Shown here one piece after another: positions 27,103 through 35,753 of a stretch of 64,000 nucleotides of DNA; within the stretch, counting starts at the first letter, position 1; each line of letters starts with the position of its first letter. The translations under genes and the position numbers were made by a program. Below the pieces are notes generated by a model. That model saw only the letters and a program-made list of their open reading frames with translations. It had not been told where the DNA came from and made no database searches. The DNA comes from Abditibacteriaceae bacterium (GTDB lineage Bacteria; Armatimonadota; Abditibacteriia; Abditibacteriales; Abditibacteriaceae), in NCBI GenBank assembly GCA_019239895.1, contig JAFAZH010000004.1, forward strand, positions 62,001 to 126,000, given 5' to 3'.

Positions 27103-27314
27103 AGCCCTCACCCCCGGCCCCTCTCCCACGCTGCGGGCGAGGGGAGATCACAGGCATGATTGTTCGTGAAAGTTGAATAACCGCAGAGACGTCGAGGGCA
27201 CAGAGAAAAAACTTTTAGTTTGCTCCGCGTTCTCTGCGGTTCATTTGAAATTCCATCGGTAAGAGTTGGTCTCCCCTCGCCCGCAGCGTGGGAGAGGGGC
27301 CGGGGGTAAGGGCT
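27103..27314. repeat. GC-rich inverted repeat B3 with a nested word-type hairpin
   Basis: 45-nt arms (27103-27147 and 27270-27314) match at 44 of 45 positions, with CCCCCGGCCCCTCTCCCACG followed by CTGCGGGCGAGGGG. The loop contains a separate inverted repeat of the other family (27179-27241). Positions 27313-27314 are part of the TAG stop codon of the membrane protein gene. Confidence 0.9.
27179..27241. repeat. Word-type inverted repeat A8 nested inside B3
   Basis: AACCGCAGAGAC (27179-27190) pairs with GCGTTCTCTGCGGTT (27227-27241), with CACAGAG words between. It belongs to the CACAGAGAACACAG word family, seated within the loop of the B3 element. Confidence 0.65.
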
Positions 27315-28932
27315 ATCTCTGTTTAACAGAAGCATTCCACAATTCATTCTTAACGAAAACTGCCAGGAATACTTCGGGACGCAAGCTAAAATAATCTTCG
27401 TGATATTTATTGCCTAACTTTTGCTGCAACGCAGGCTCCACATCCGAGGAGGCAATAATGAGAGGAGCCGATAAGACAAGTGCCTGCTGATCGGGTGAGC
27501 CAGTGGCTGCCAGACTGGGCCAATAGCCAACGTGCGAGAAGCGGCGTACATACCAGGGGAGAGGCCAGTTGTTTTCGGACGAAATGACGCTAATCAGCAT
27601 GTCATGCCCTTCCGGGCTGAGCTTTGCCAGGTTTTCCAGGTCACTGGCGAAGCGCAGGATGTCTTTGCTGGTGTGAGCGTAAACATAAGGGTTGCGCCGG
27701 TCAGCGGAGTATTTGAAGTTGGCCGCGTAAGACTGATTCGCCAGTTGCAATCCAAGTACCATCATCACCAGACAAGCCAAAACTTTGAGCGGTACGAAAC
27801 GCAATGAGCGCACGAGGGAAGCCGCGCCAAAACCCGCTAACAGAATCATACCCACCAGAAAATTCATCATGCACCAGGGCGTTTTGTAAGGGATGGCGCA
27901 GTAGATGAGGGTCAGGAAGAGCGTGTAAAAAGTCAAAAAGCGCACAAACGAAAGGTGGGCACGACCAATGCCCTTATGCCACAAGGCGGCGAGCATACCT
28001 GCAAGCGAGAGGAGGACAATAAACGCCTCGCTCCAGGCAATGGGCGGCGAGAAATTATAGAGCAAAGGCAGGCGGGATGAGAAAATCGGCCCTTTACTGC
28101 TGCGGGTATAGAGCAACAGGTGCAAGTAGTAATCCCACGGGTGATTATGCACACTGTTGCCACCGCCCCGGTTGAAATAGATGTTATAGGCCAGGATCGA
28201 ATCAAGCGGGCCGCGCGGGTTGGTCAAAAACGTTGAGAAGAGTAGCACCGAGACGGCAACGGCCAAAATCGCGGCGCGGGTGACATCCCTGGTTTTAATC
28301 AAGGGTCGCCAAGTGACTTTGCGGTCATCAATCCAGTGTGTCCACAGCAGAGTCATTAAAGCCGCCGCTACCATCGCTGCCACCGACATAATCCAGGTTT
28401 CCTTAGTGGCGTGCATCAGCCCCAGACAAGCCCCGGCCAGTAAGCACCAGAGGAGCCGACCACTGCGGGCATAGCGATAGGCGGCGGCAATCGCCGCCAA
28501 AGTGAAGAAAACGAGAAGGGTTTCTTGAATATAATAGCGACTATAAAAGACCATGCAGGGCGAGATGGTCATGAAAACCCCGCCCCAGAATGCCGCCCAG
28601 CGCCCCAGCCCATCGGCCATTAACCAGACCAGCAGAATAAGTCCCGCGCCAAAAAGAGCCGGGACGATGCGTAACATGACTTCGTTTACGTCGCTGAAAG
28701 TGTGGCTGCCACTGAGCCAGAGGATGGGAAGCGTACAGTAATAGAGGGTTGGCCCGTGGTATTCCTGGGGGTCGTATTCGTATTTACCCTTTTCCCAGAG
28801 GGTATCCAACTTTACGGCATGGACAGCTTCATCACCGTGCATTGGCCGCTCAGCTAGTTGTGGCACTCGCCAGGCGAGTGCCACAACCCAGAGCAGGAGC
28901 ATTCCTACGGGCAAAGCCCAACGGCGTTTCAT
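27313..28932 (-). CDS. Polytopic GT39-like membrane protein (TIGR03663 / Agl23-like)
   Basis: 539 aa with about ten hydrophobic segments. N-terminal RVPQLAERPMHGDEAVHAVK and YDPQEYHGPTLYY match the acidic-loop motif of GT-C (PMT/ArnT-like) transferases and the TIGR03663 family, often called flippase activity-associated Agl23-like. It presumably transfers a sugar from a polyprenyl-phosphate donor on the outer face of the membrane; donor and acceptor are unknown. Its ATG overlaps the stop of the upstream discoidin-like gene (ATGA at 28929-28932), implying coupled translation. Its TAG stop is completed by the edge of repeat B3. Confidence 0.78.
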   Translation of the reverse strand: MKRRWALPVGMLLLWVVALAWRVPQLAERPMHGDEAVHAVKLDTLWEKGKYEYDPQEYHGPTLYYCTLPILWLSGSHTFSDVNEVMLRIVPALFGAGLILLVWLMADGLGRWAAFWGGVFMTISPCMVFYSRYYIQETLLVFFTLAAIAAAYRYARSGRLLWCLLAGACLGLMHATKETWIMSVAAMVAAALMTLLWTHWIDDRKVTWRPLIKTRDVTRAAILAVAVSVLLFSTFLTNPRGPLDSILAYNIYFNRGGGNSVHNHPWDYYLHLLLYTRSSKGPIFSSRLPLLYNFSPPIAWSEAFIVLLSLAGMLAALWHKGIGRAHLSFVRFLTFYTLFLTLIYCAIPYKTPWCMMNFLVGMILLAGFGAASLVRSLRFVPLKVLACLVMMVLGLQLANQSYAANFKYSADRRNPYVYAHTSKDILRFASDLENLAKLSPEGHDMLISVISSENNWPLPWYVRRFSHVGYWPSLAATGSPDQQALVLSAPLIIASSDVEPALQQKLGNKYHEDYFSLRPEVFLAVFVKNELWNASVKQR

Positions 28933-29666
28933 TTGCCGTAGACTTCAACCTCGGTGTAGTTGTTCTCGTCGTCGGAAGTATTGCCATTGCTATACAGGCG
29001 AACGTAACGACCTTTCACACCCTTGGCATCAATCAGCTTGCCTTCGTTGCTCTCGAAATAGTCTCGATCTTTGCCGATGCCCAGGCCAAGCTGGTTATGC
29101 AGGTCAGCATTAAATACGGTGTGGACATTGGTGATAAAGTCTGGATCATCCGCGACTTGCACCACCACATCACGGTAGATGCGCGCCTCACCATGATAGT
29201 GCCAAACAACAATCGCATAGATAGTGTAGGCTTTCTTGAGGTCAATCTGCACCCACTGCTTGCCCGGAGCCAACGTCACCCAGCTACCATCCGTGGCTTC
29301 CTTGTCGCCATCGGTTACAAGCGGCAAGCTGCCGATAATGGGCCGCTCATCACTACTGGTGACGGGCTTACCTGCCGCCACATTGGTCAACCCGGCTGGC
29401 ACAAAAAACGCGCCCCGGTGCTTGCCAAGACTGCTTTTATCCACGGTGGTGCCCGGTGGAATCGCTTTGGGCGTTCCCATAAAGGCGGGCTTGGGCAATT
29501 TCAATTGCAGCACCACTTTACCCGCATTACCAGCAGGCTTTTTGGCCGGGGCTTTCTTAGCTGGAGCTTTCGTGGCTGGAGCCGCCTGCCCCATAGGAGC
29601 CAGGGAAGCTGCAAATAGCATGGCCGCAGTTGTACCGACTAACAACGGACTCTTAAACTTCGTCAT
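28929..29666 (-). CDS. Exported discoidin (F5/8 type C)-like protein
   Basis: 245 aa. A signal peptide ends near MGQAAPA. A Lys/Ala/Pro-rich stretch (about 30-48) precedes a beta-sandwich that resembles F5/8-type C domains: NVAAGKPVTSSDERP, LVTDGDKEATDGSWVTLAPGKQWVQIDL, YTIYAIVVWHYHGEARIYRDVVVQVADDPDF, GRYVRLYSNGN and YTEVEVYG. Such domains bind carbohydrates or surfaces. AGAGAGG precedes the ATG. Probably co-translated with the downstream membrane protein. Confidence 0.8.
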   Translation of the reverse strand: MTKFKSPLLVGTTAAMLFAASLAPMGQAAPATKAPAKKAPAKKPAGNAGKVVLQLKLPKPAFMGTPKAIPPGTTVDKSSLGKHRGAFFVPAGLTNVAAGKPVTSSDERPIIGSLPLVTDGDKEATDGSWVTLAPGKQWVQIDLKKAYTIYAIVVWHYHGEARIYRDVVVQVADDPDFITNVHTVFNADLHNQLGLGIGKDRDYFESNEGKLIDAKGVKGRYVRLYSNGNTSDDENNYTEVEVYGK

Positions 29667-29845
29667 TCCTAAATTCCTCTCTTTTATAGATAAACTGTCT
29701 ACTCAATTTTACCGGTGACGACACCCTATTACCATAGAAGAAACGTCACTTGTAGCAAGCTGATACTAAATTCAGACGGGTGCAACTCGGAAATGTTGCA
29801 AAATATTGCAAATTTCCGGCCCGCAGAGGCGGATTGATCGCGTCT

Positions 29846-30865
29846 CTACTTTGGCTCAACCACCCACACATTCCTGAAAACGACGGGATTGCCGTGATCT
29901 TGTAGCTCAAGTGGCAGTGGCTCCGGCCCTTCGGCTTTGGATGCGCCAGTTTTGTTTTTAATCTCGGTATTGTTCTGCACAGGCACGCCATTTTGGATGA
30001 CAGAAACCACGGCGTTCGCCGTCTTCTTGCCGTTGGCATCATAGCGGGCAGCCTTGAAGTCAATGTCGTAGGTTTGCCAGGATAGCGGCGGATAGCACAT
30101 GTTCACCAGAGGAGCCGTTTGAGTATAAACAGCGCCACACTCGTGTTGGTCTCCCTTGAGGCCAAAGCTATCGAGCACCTGAATTTCATAACGCTCTTGC
30201 AACTTAACACCACTGTTACCACGTTCCTGCCCGCGCGCCTTGGGCTTAAAGGGCAGACGAAATTCGAGATGCACCTTCAAATCACCAAACGCCTTTTTGC
30301 TATGGGCACCCCACTTGAGAAGATTACCCTCCACAATTTTGCCGTCTTGCCATTGGTTGGTGTTCGTGCCGTCAAAAAGCACGGTGGCATCGGCAGGTGC
30401 CTTGGCTCCTTCATTGGGGCTATGGCGAATGACCTTCTTCAAGGTGAACTCTTTACCGTCTGCGGTTTGACCCGTAAGCGTTTCGCCATCCCGCAGCATC
30501 CCGCTCCATCCATTACCCTTCAAAGGGACAGCCAGGGGTGCGGAATTAACTGTTCTATCAATGGCACCCGTGGTTTGCACCCTGGTCTTGCCATCCCAAC
30601 CAGCACCCGGCAGGCCGCCGCCTAAGAAATAAACATCAAACTTACCGTCGCCTTTAGCCACTGCCTGCGCGCCTAATTTGCCGGCTGGCTCATTGCCTAC
30701 ATATTCGCCTTGCAGTTTGAAGTCATTGCCCGCTTGGGCAGGGTCAGTAAAGACTTCAGCTTCCGCCCTCTTCCCTGCCCCACCGGTCTGTGCCTGCTGG
30801 CTATAACTAGCCTGCGCGGTTAAGAGCATCGCTGTGGCAGCGCCGATTAATCCAAGAATCTTCAT
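29846..30865 (-). CDS. Exported DUF1080 protein (3-keto-glycoside hydrolase-like)
   Basis: 339 aa; signal peptide ends SYSQQAQ (about 22-25). The order of regions matches the C-terminal part of the ThuA-DUF1080 fusion: an upstream beta module (GKLGAQAVAKGDGKFDVYFLGG), KKVIRHSPNEGAKAPADATVLFDG, then DUF1080 proper (FGDLKVHLEFRLPFKP, GNSGVKLQERYEIQVLDSFG, WQTYDIDFKAARYD, NVWVVEP). It is a paralogue of that fusion. Characterised DUF1080 relatives hydrolyse 3-keto-glycosides. GGAGAG ribosome-binding site. Confidence 0.88.
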   Translation of the reverse strand: MKILGLIGAATAMLLTAQASYSQQAQTGGAGKRAEAEVFTDPAQAGNDFKLQGEYVGNEPAGKLGAQAVAKGDGKFDVYFLGGGLPGAGWDGKTRVQTTGAIDRTVNSAPLAVPLKGNGWSGMLRDGETLTGQTADGKEFTLKKVIRHSPNEGAKAPADATVLFDGTNTNQWQDGKIVEGNLLKWGAHSKKAFGDLKVHLEFRLPFKPKARGQERGNSGVKLQERYEIQVLDSFGLKGDQHECGAVYTQTAPLVNMCYPPLSWQTYDIDFKAARYDANGKKTANAVVSVIQNGVPVQNNTEIKNKTGASKAEGPEPLPLELQDHGNPVVFRNVWVVEPK

Positions 30866-30997
30866 GTCTCTCCGTTAAGCTTCGTTTAAGGTTCTGACTT
30901 TATACCATACCAGAAAGTTGCAGCGTCTAACATGACTCATGGACGATCTATTTATAGATAAGACGTTGTATTTACAGTTCACAATCACTTCATAAAA

Positions 30998-31042
30998 GCC
31001 CAAAAGAAAAGTGGCCCGTGAATCATCTCACGGGCCACTTTT
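30998..31042 (-). terminator. Rho-independent terminator of the epimerase-like gene
   Basis: A 14-bp perfect stem (AAAAGTGGCCCGTG, 31007-31020, with 31029-31042) is followed on the minus strand by TTTTCTTTT. It sits 36 nt after the stop codon at 31079. Confidence 0.82.
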
Positions 31043-31078
31043 AGGTTCTGGCTCTTACATCCGACTGATTACCCTCAG

Positions 31079-31999
31079 TTAAAAACCAACATTCGCGCCC
31101 ACTCTCTGATAGGGGCCAGGGTTGAAAGCCGTATAACCACGCACAAAGCCAATGCACTGCGAGATTTCTGGGAGAGAGTTCTCCATATTATATTCGTATT
31201 CAACGGAGATATTGCCCTGGAAGTTTTGCCGCTTGAGTTCATTCAGAATGGCAGGCACATCGGAAATACCTTCGCCATAGGGCATGTCGTGACCATCGGG
31301 ACTAAAAACATTTAAATCTTTCAGATGGCTACTGATAATGCGACCCTGTAAGATGCGCAAGGCATCTATGGGTTTAACGCCAGAACGCACCCAGTGGCCG
31401 GTATCGGCACATGAACCCATGCGCGGATCGCGGTTCTTTACCAAGGATAAAACATAATTCGGGTCCCAGAACTTATAATTGGGGTCATTAGCCCGCTTGG
31501 GGTGGTCGTGAATGGCTAACTTAATGTCGTATTCTTTGACCAACCGCTCTAATAAATCCATTGCGTTGGGGTCTGGCTCACTCGTCACAGCCACCATGCC
31601 CATCTTCTTGGCAAACTCGAACACCTTGCGGTCTTCGGCTTCATTGGTGCCCAGACCCACCACGCCATAATTGACCGCCATGACGTGGTGCTTGGCTAAT
31701 TTGTCTTTGAGCTTCTGGATTTTGTCGTCCGGCAAATTTTGATTGAGCTTGAGGTCGCCATCTTCGGCACTAAACTTCTGGTCGGGATAGAACTCAATGA
31801 CTTTACCGCCCGCCGCCGCCGTTTTTTCGATGGCTTCAAAAGCCGTAAAGTGATTAAAGCTCCAAGCCTGACATCCCATAGCAAATCCGCCCGTGCGGTA
31901 TTCATTGGGAATGGTTACGGCGGCACGGGCACTAAAAGTGCTTAAGAGCGTCAGAGCGGCCCCTATCATGAGGCCATTACGTTTAATTTTCGTCTGCAT
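31079..31999 (-). CDS. Exported TIM-barrel sugar isomerase/epimerase-like protein
   Basis: 306 aa. The signal peptide ends at STFSARA (about 26). The remainder is a xylose-isomerase-like TIM barrel (AP endonuclease 2 family): FAMGCQAWSFNHFTAFEAIEKTAAAGGKVIEFYP, YDIKLAIHDHPKR, MGSCADTGHWVRSG, RIISSHLKDLN and GNISVEYEYN. His, Asp and Glu residues at typical metal-ligand positions (IHDH, ADTGHW, SHLKD, VEYE) are present. In 3-keto-sugar routes relatives act as epimerases or lyases. AAAGGA before the ATG supports the start. Confidence 0.85.
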   Translation of the reverse strand: MQTKIKRNGLMIGAALTLLSTFSARAAVTIPNEYRTGGFAMGCQAWSFNHFTAFEAIEKTAAAGGKVIEFYPDQKFSAEDGDLKLNQNLPDDKIQKLKDKLAKHHVMAVNYGVVGLGTNEAEDRKVFEFAKKMGMVAVTSEPDPNAMDLLERLVKEYDIKLAIHDHPKRANDPNYKFWDPNYVLSLVKNRDPRMGSCADTGHWVRSGVKPIDALRILQGRIISSHLKDLNVFSPDGHDMPYGEGISDVPAILNELKRQNFQGNISVEYEYNMENSLPEISQCIGFVRGYTAFNPGPYQRVGANVGF

Positions 32000-32093
32000 G
32001 ATATTTCCTTTGGTGAACTTCTCTACAACGATTCTATGACATTCAATTTCTGGCGAGTGTTGCGTCTTTATCGTTCAATGCTGAGCGAATCCA

Positions 32094-34271
32094 CTACTTC
32101 TTGATCTTGTTCAACACCTCGTTGGCTTGCTTGACGACATCGCCATTCTTAGAAGTGGCAATGACTTTCTCCATCACGGGCTTCACATCCGTGCCCACGC
32201 TATCACCCATATTCTTGCCAATTCTCACGGCAGCCGAAGCCGCCTCTTCTTTCACGGCGTCATCTGTCAGATAGGTCTGCACGAGGTTGAGGGCATCCAT
32301 CGAGTTTAGATTTGCCAGTTCGCCCAACACCAGTTTCTTCTCATCGGGTCGCTTGGCGAGGTCTAAGCTATCCTGATACATCTTAATCTTTTCCCCCGCC
32401 GGACGATTACCCACATTAGCCAGCCTCACATAGCCACGCAGCGCAATAATTTGGAAGTTGGGCTTATCGGCGGTGCGGGCCATTTGGAGCAACTCCGGCG
32501 CAGCGGAGGGGTCTGACCAGTCGGCAAGAGTATGAACCGCCGCATCTTGCACATCGGCATTGGTATCCCGCGTTGCAGCGCGGACAGTGTCCAGGGCAGC
32601 GGCTCCGCCAACTTTACCCAGGAGCGATAGCAAAGCGATATGCACCGGTGGCTGCGTGCCAGGGAGGGCTATCAATATGGGGGCCGCATCCGCCGCTTTG
32701 TTGCCAGAACGGTCTATAATGTCTTTGAGCGACTGTTGAGCCGCATCGCGTTGCGCATCGCTGGGGGCTTTGGCTAAAAGGCCAACGAGAGTCGCCACAG
32801 TGGTATCATCGCCTAATGTGCCCAGCGACTTGATCGCTTCCACCCGCACGTTCTCATCAGTATCCCCAGCACTTTTTAGCAGAGCAGGCAAACTCTTAGG
32901 AGCGCGACGAGCCGTGAGACCGCGAATCAATTCGACTCGCGTTTTAGGGTCGGCTCCATTGAGAGCCGCCACCATAGCGTCATTCACATCTTGTCCCTGT
33001 AAACGTGCGAGGGTGCTGCGGGCGGTATTACTTTCCGGCCCGATTGTCGTGGCCGCCATGCGCGCCAGTAACGCTACGTCCGCCGCGCCGCCTAAGTTGC
33101 TCAAGGCACGTAACGCGGCAATGCGGACCGCATCGTCCTGGCTTTGCAACGCTCGAATAATCACTGGCTTGGCCGTGACATCGCCGCGATTGCCCAAGGC
33201 ACCAATTAATGTGGCCTGACCAGCCGTTGGCAATTTAGGCAACAAAGTATCTAAAGCGCGGGTCATCCCGGTTCCGGGCACGAGGTCAATGAAAGTGCTG
33301 GCAATTTCACTCATTTGGGCATCATCGCCAGACCACACCTGAGACAGCAACGGCACCGCATTCTCGCCCCGCACGGCCACTAATCCACGCAAGGCGGCAA
33401 TGCGATTGCGGCGCGTTTCGGTCGGCGCATAGAGAGACTGGTAAATTGCCCCAGCCTGCGCTTTCCGGCCTTGGGCCAGGAGTTGTTCAGCGATCAGCAA
33501 CTGAGCATCGGCAACACTCTGGCGCAGTTGTGGCGAAGCCTGCGCCCGCAACGTTCCCAGAGAGCGCAGCGCCGCAGGCCCACCAATTTTGCTCAGGGCT
33601 GCGACAGCGGCAGCCTGCACATTAGCATCATTAGTAGTCAGGAGACGACTGAGATCATTTACACTGGCGGCATCACGACGATAGCCGAGGGCGTTAATTA
33701 ATGCCACACGCCATTCTGGAGTGGTAGCATCGTTCAGGGCTGTGCGCAAAGCCTGGGCAGCTTCGGGAGCCGGATTGTTCTGCAAGGCGCGACGGGCACG
33801 CTCTTTTACCAGTGGGTCTTGGTCGTTTAAGAGTCCGGTTAAAGTTGGCACCGCCTCGGCACGACCGATATTTTCTAACTGCTTGAGCATCCAGAGTCGA
33901 ACCGCCTGCGGTGCCGCCGTGCCGACTTGAGTCAGCATAACTTTGGAGGCAGCCAACCGCTCGGCTTCTGCACCCGGTCGTCCCGCTCGCAGGGCGATAC
34001 GCTCCCAGGTATCCTGAGCCACGCCTTGCTTCTTTAGGTCATCGCTGTTCAAGTCAGGCAGCAAGGAAGTCAAAACCTGTGTGTAGGCTGTCGTCAACTG
34101 TTCAGGGGTGCGCGTTGCGGATGGACTTTCGCCTCGCAACTCTTTAACGAGAGTTGCAACATCGGCTTCTTGCGCCCGTGCTGGAAGCACCGGACTCCAG
34201 GCAGTGGCCGACACAGTTAGTAAACCTGCCACCGCGAGGTTCTTTAAATTTTTCGGAACAAGACCTTCCAT
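32094..34271 (-). CDS. Exported HEAT-repeat protein
   Basis: About 725 aa. A signal peptide (NLAVAGLLTVSATAWSPV, ends PARAQEAD) is followed almost entirely by HEAT/PBS-lyase-type helical repeats such as AVPTLTGLLNDQDPLVKERA, PALLKSAGDTDENVRVEAIK and ALDTVRAATRDTNADVQDA. These form extended scaffolds for protein binding. Start chosen at 34271, which has AGGAGA upstream and gives a compact signal peptide; ATG at 34298 (9 more residues, with its own AGGA) is possible. Its partner is unknown; neighbours suggest a role in the exported carbohydrate system. Confidence 0.82.
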   Translation of the reverse strand: MEGLVPKNLKNLAVAGLLTVSATAWSPVLPARAQEADVATLVKELRGESPSATRTPEQLTTAYTQVLTSLLPDLNSDDLKKQGVAQDTWERIALRAGRPGAEAERLAASKVMLTQVGTAAPQAVRLWMLKQLENIGRAEAVPTLTGLLNDQDPLVKERARRALQNNPAPEAAQALRTALNDATTPEWRVALINALGYRRDAASVNDLSRLLTTNDANVQAAAVAALSKIGGPAALRSLGTLRAQASPQLRQSVADAQLLIAEQLLAQGRKAQAGAIYQSLYAPTETRRNRIAALRGLVAVRGENAVPLLSQVWSGDDAQMSEIASTFIDLVPGTGMTRALDTLLPKLPTAGQATLIGALGNRGDVTAKPVIIRALQSQDDAVRIAALRALSNLGGAADVALLARMAATTIGPESNTARSTLARLQGQDVNDAMVAALNGADPKTRVELIRGLTARRAPKSLPALLKSAGDTDENVRVEAIKSLGTLGDDTTVATLVGLLAKAPSDAQRDAAQQSLKDIIDRSGNKAADAAPILIALPGTQPPVHIALLSLLGKVGGAAALDTVRAATRDTNADVQDAAVHTLADWSDPSAAPELLQMARTADKPNFQIIALRGYVRLANVGNRPAGEKIKMYQDSLDLAKRPDEKKLVLGELANLNSMDALNLVQTYLTDDAVKEEAASAAVRIGKNMGDSVGTDVKPVMEKVIATSKNGDVVKQANEVLNKIKK

Positions 34272-34366
34272 TAGTACTAATCTCCTAAAGGCATTCAAAT
34301 CCTGGCTTTTGTAACTGAGAGGGAAACCCCGTTAGTTTTACCACAAAGCGGACACATCAATAAGTT

Positions 34367-35572
34367 TTAAGGCAAAGGCAGGTTATTGAATTCAACCGGC
34401 ACTTCGGCTGTCCTGATTTCGGTCGGGAAATCCCAGATTAATTTAGTGGGCACGCCGAGCGGTGCTGGACTTTTATCATTATTCGGCGCTTCCGGGGGCC
34501 GACTAAAAGTGAGGATGGCGGTGATGCCCTTCTCACTGCCATTGTTGCTCGTAGTGGTATGGGAATACTCGTGCCCCTGTGCATCTAATAGCCGCACGGC
34601 GCCGAACACTTCAAAATTCGGCACCACATTGGGCATTTGCACAATCGAAGAGACACCAAGGCGCACGACGTAATTATCACCGTTTTTCTGCGCACTTTCG
34701 ACGGTATAAATCTTGTCATCTACAGTTTTCAAAAGACCTTTAGCCTGGAGAATATCCGGCACTTCCCATGTTTCCTGTTTGGCGACGACCCCTAAACGCA
34801 AGGCGGCCCTCAGCCGCGCGATACGCTTCCCCAGCCCCGCTGGCTGCGCCAGGACTGGCTCAAGCTGAAAAAAGGGAGATGCTGCATTGTTATACGCATT
34901 AAGTGGCACATCTTTCTCTTGAATCAGGGAATGGCCTTTTTCATCCACGACTTCATCGAAGTGCAGGCTACTACGACGCTGTATAATGCGCACCTTGGGG
35001 TCTATAAAGGCGCTCAGCGAGAGCCTTAAATTCTCGTGCTTCAGCGCGGGTTGATTGCCACCGAGAGGCTGAGTGAACACTTGCGTGCGGTTAATTTCGC
35101 GGGCCACAATCAGGCCTGGCCAACTCATTTGCGTTAGCCCGGTGCCAAAGGGATTGTTCCAGGCCGCCAAGGTAATGCCATTTCTGTTGTTCCAGGGGCT
35201 GGGGAAAACACCGATTTTGGGAGCTAACGTCTGCAACGCCTGCCAGAAGGGTTGCGCCGTTATGTCCAGCGTCACCGGTTCCTTGATAGGAAGCTCCTGA
35301 CCACTAGCATAAAGGCGCACTTCAACGCCCCCCTGCTTGGCCTGTTTGATAAATTCGTCCAGCGCCGCCTGCGGCTTAACGTTTTTAAGATGCAAGGTAA
35401 TCAGCGTTGGCCCACCAATCGAGCGCTTCAGTTCGGCGGGCAGAATAAGCGGCAGCCGTGACTCACCCGATGGATCATCAGCACCACGATCCGGCGGCTG
35501 CGCCATTGCACATTGCACCAAAGCCCCAACCGCACAGGCCAATAAGGTTACTCTTTTAACGAATGAAATCAT
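34367..35572 (-). CDS. Exported protein with STN-like N-terminal domain
   Basis: About 401 aa. The signal peptide starts at ATG 35572 (MISFVKRVTLLACAVGALVQ, cleaved near CAMAQ). A frame extension to 35611 exists but translates repeat A3, so I reject it. Residues about 45-125 look like a secretin/TonB short N-terminal (STN) fold: ITLHLKNVKPQAALDEFIKQ and VTLDITAQPFWQALQTLAPK. The remainder is beta-rich and unrecognised, with CopG-like or other functions not supported. There is no Shine-Dalgarno sequence between the repeat arm and the start codon. Confidence 0.7.
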   Translation of the reverse strand: MISFVKRVTLLACAVGALVQCAMAQPPDRGADDPSGESRLPLILPAELKRSIGGPTLITLHLKNVKPQAALDEFIKQAKQGGVEVRLYASGQELPIKEPVTLDITAQPFWQALQTLAPKIGVFPSPWNNRNGITLAAWNNPFGTGLTQMSWPGLIVAREINRTQVFTQPLGGNQPALKHENLRLSLSAFIDPKVRIIQRRSSLHFDEVVDEKGHSLIQEKDVPLNAYNNAASPFFQLEPVLAQPAGLGKRIARLRAALRLGVVAKQETWEVPDILQAKGLLKTVDDKIYTVESAQKNGDNYVVRLGVSSIVQMPNVVPNFEVFGAVRLLDAQGHEYSHTTTSNNGSEKGITAILTFSRPPEAPNNDKSPAPLGVPTKLIWDFPTEIRTAEVPVEFNNLPLP

Positions 35573-35583
35573 ATCTTTTAATT

Positions 35584-35746
35584 TTAGCCACAGAACCACA
35601 CAGAAGAACACAGAAATTAGGGTGTGGGGTTTAGGGTGTAGGATTTAGTGAGACAGCGAAACCAAGGCTGCTATTGTCACCCTGTCACCCCCTCACCTTG
35701 TCACGGCCTCTCCTCTTCTGTGTTCTTCCGTGTGGTTCTGTGGCTA
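35584..35746. repeat. Word-type inverted repeat A3 filling a gene junction
   Basis: Arms 35584-35615 and 35715-35746 pair with about one mismatch in 32 (TTAGCCACAGAACCACACAG... ). The loop carries GGGTGTGGGGTTTAGGGTG and GTGACAAGGTGAGGGGG-type words (the latter on the minus strand). On the transcribed minus strand it begins 7 nt after the upstream stop codon and ends 11 nt before the downstream ATG. Confidence 0.9.
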
Positions 35747-35753
35747 ATTCAAC

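Noticed and set aside
21027-27314. Repeated palindromes considered as a CRISPR array
   Set aside because: Only a few copies kilobases apart, no regular spacers and no cas genes.
27108-27347. Small ORF over B3
   Set aside because: Composed of repeat arms and the nested hairpin; no independent coding signal.
28749-29618. Plus-strand 289-codon open frame
   Set aside because: Antisense to the Agl23-like gene start and the discoidin-like gene, whose signal peptides and ATGA overlap are convincing.
35573-35611. N-terminal extension of the STN-like protein (MFFCVVLWLKLKD)
   Set aside because: These codons are repeat A3 sequence; the internal ATG at 35572 begins a normal signal peptide.
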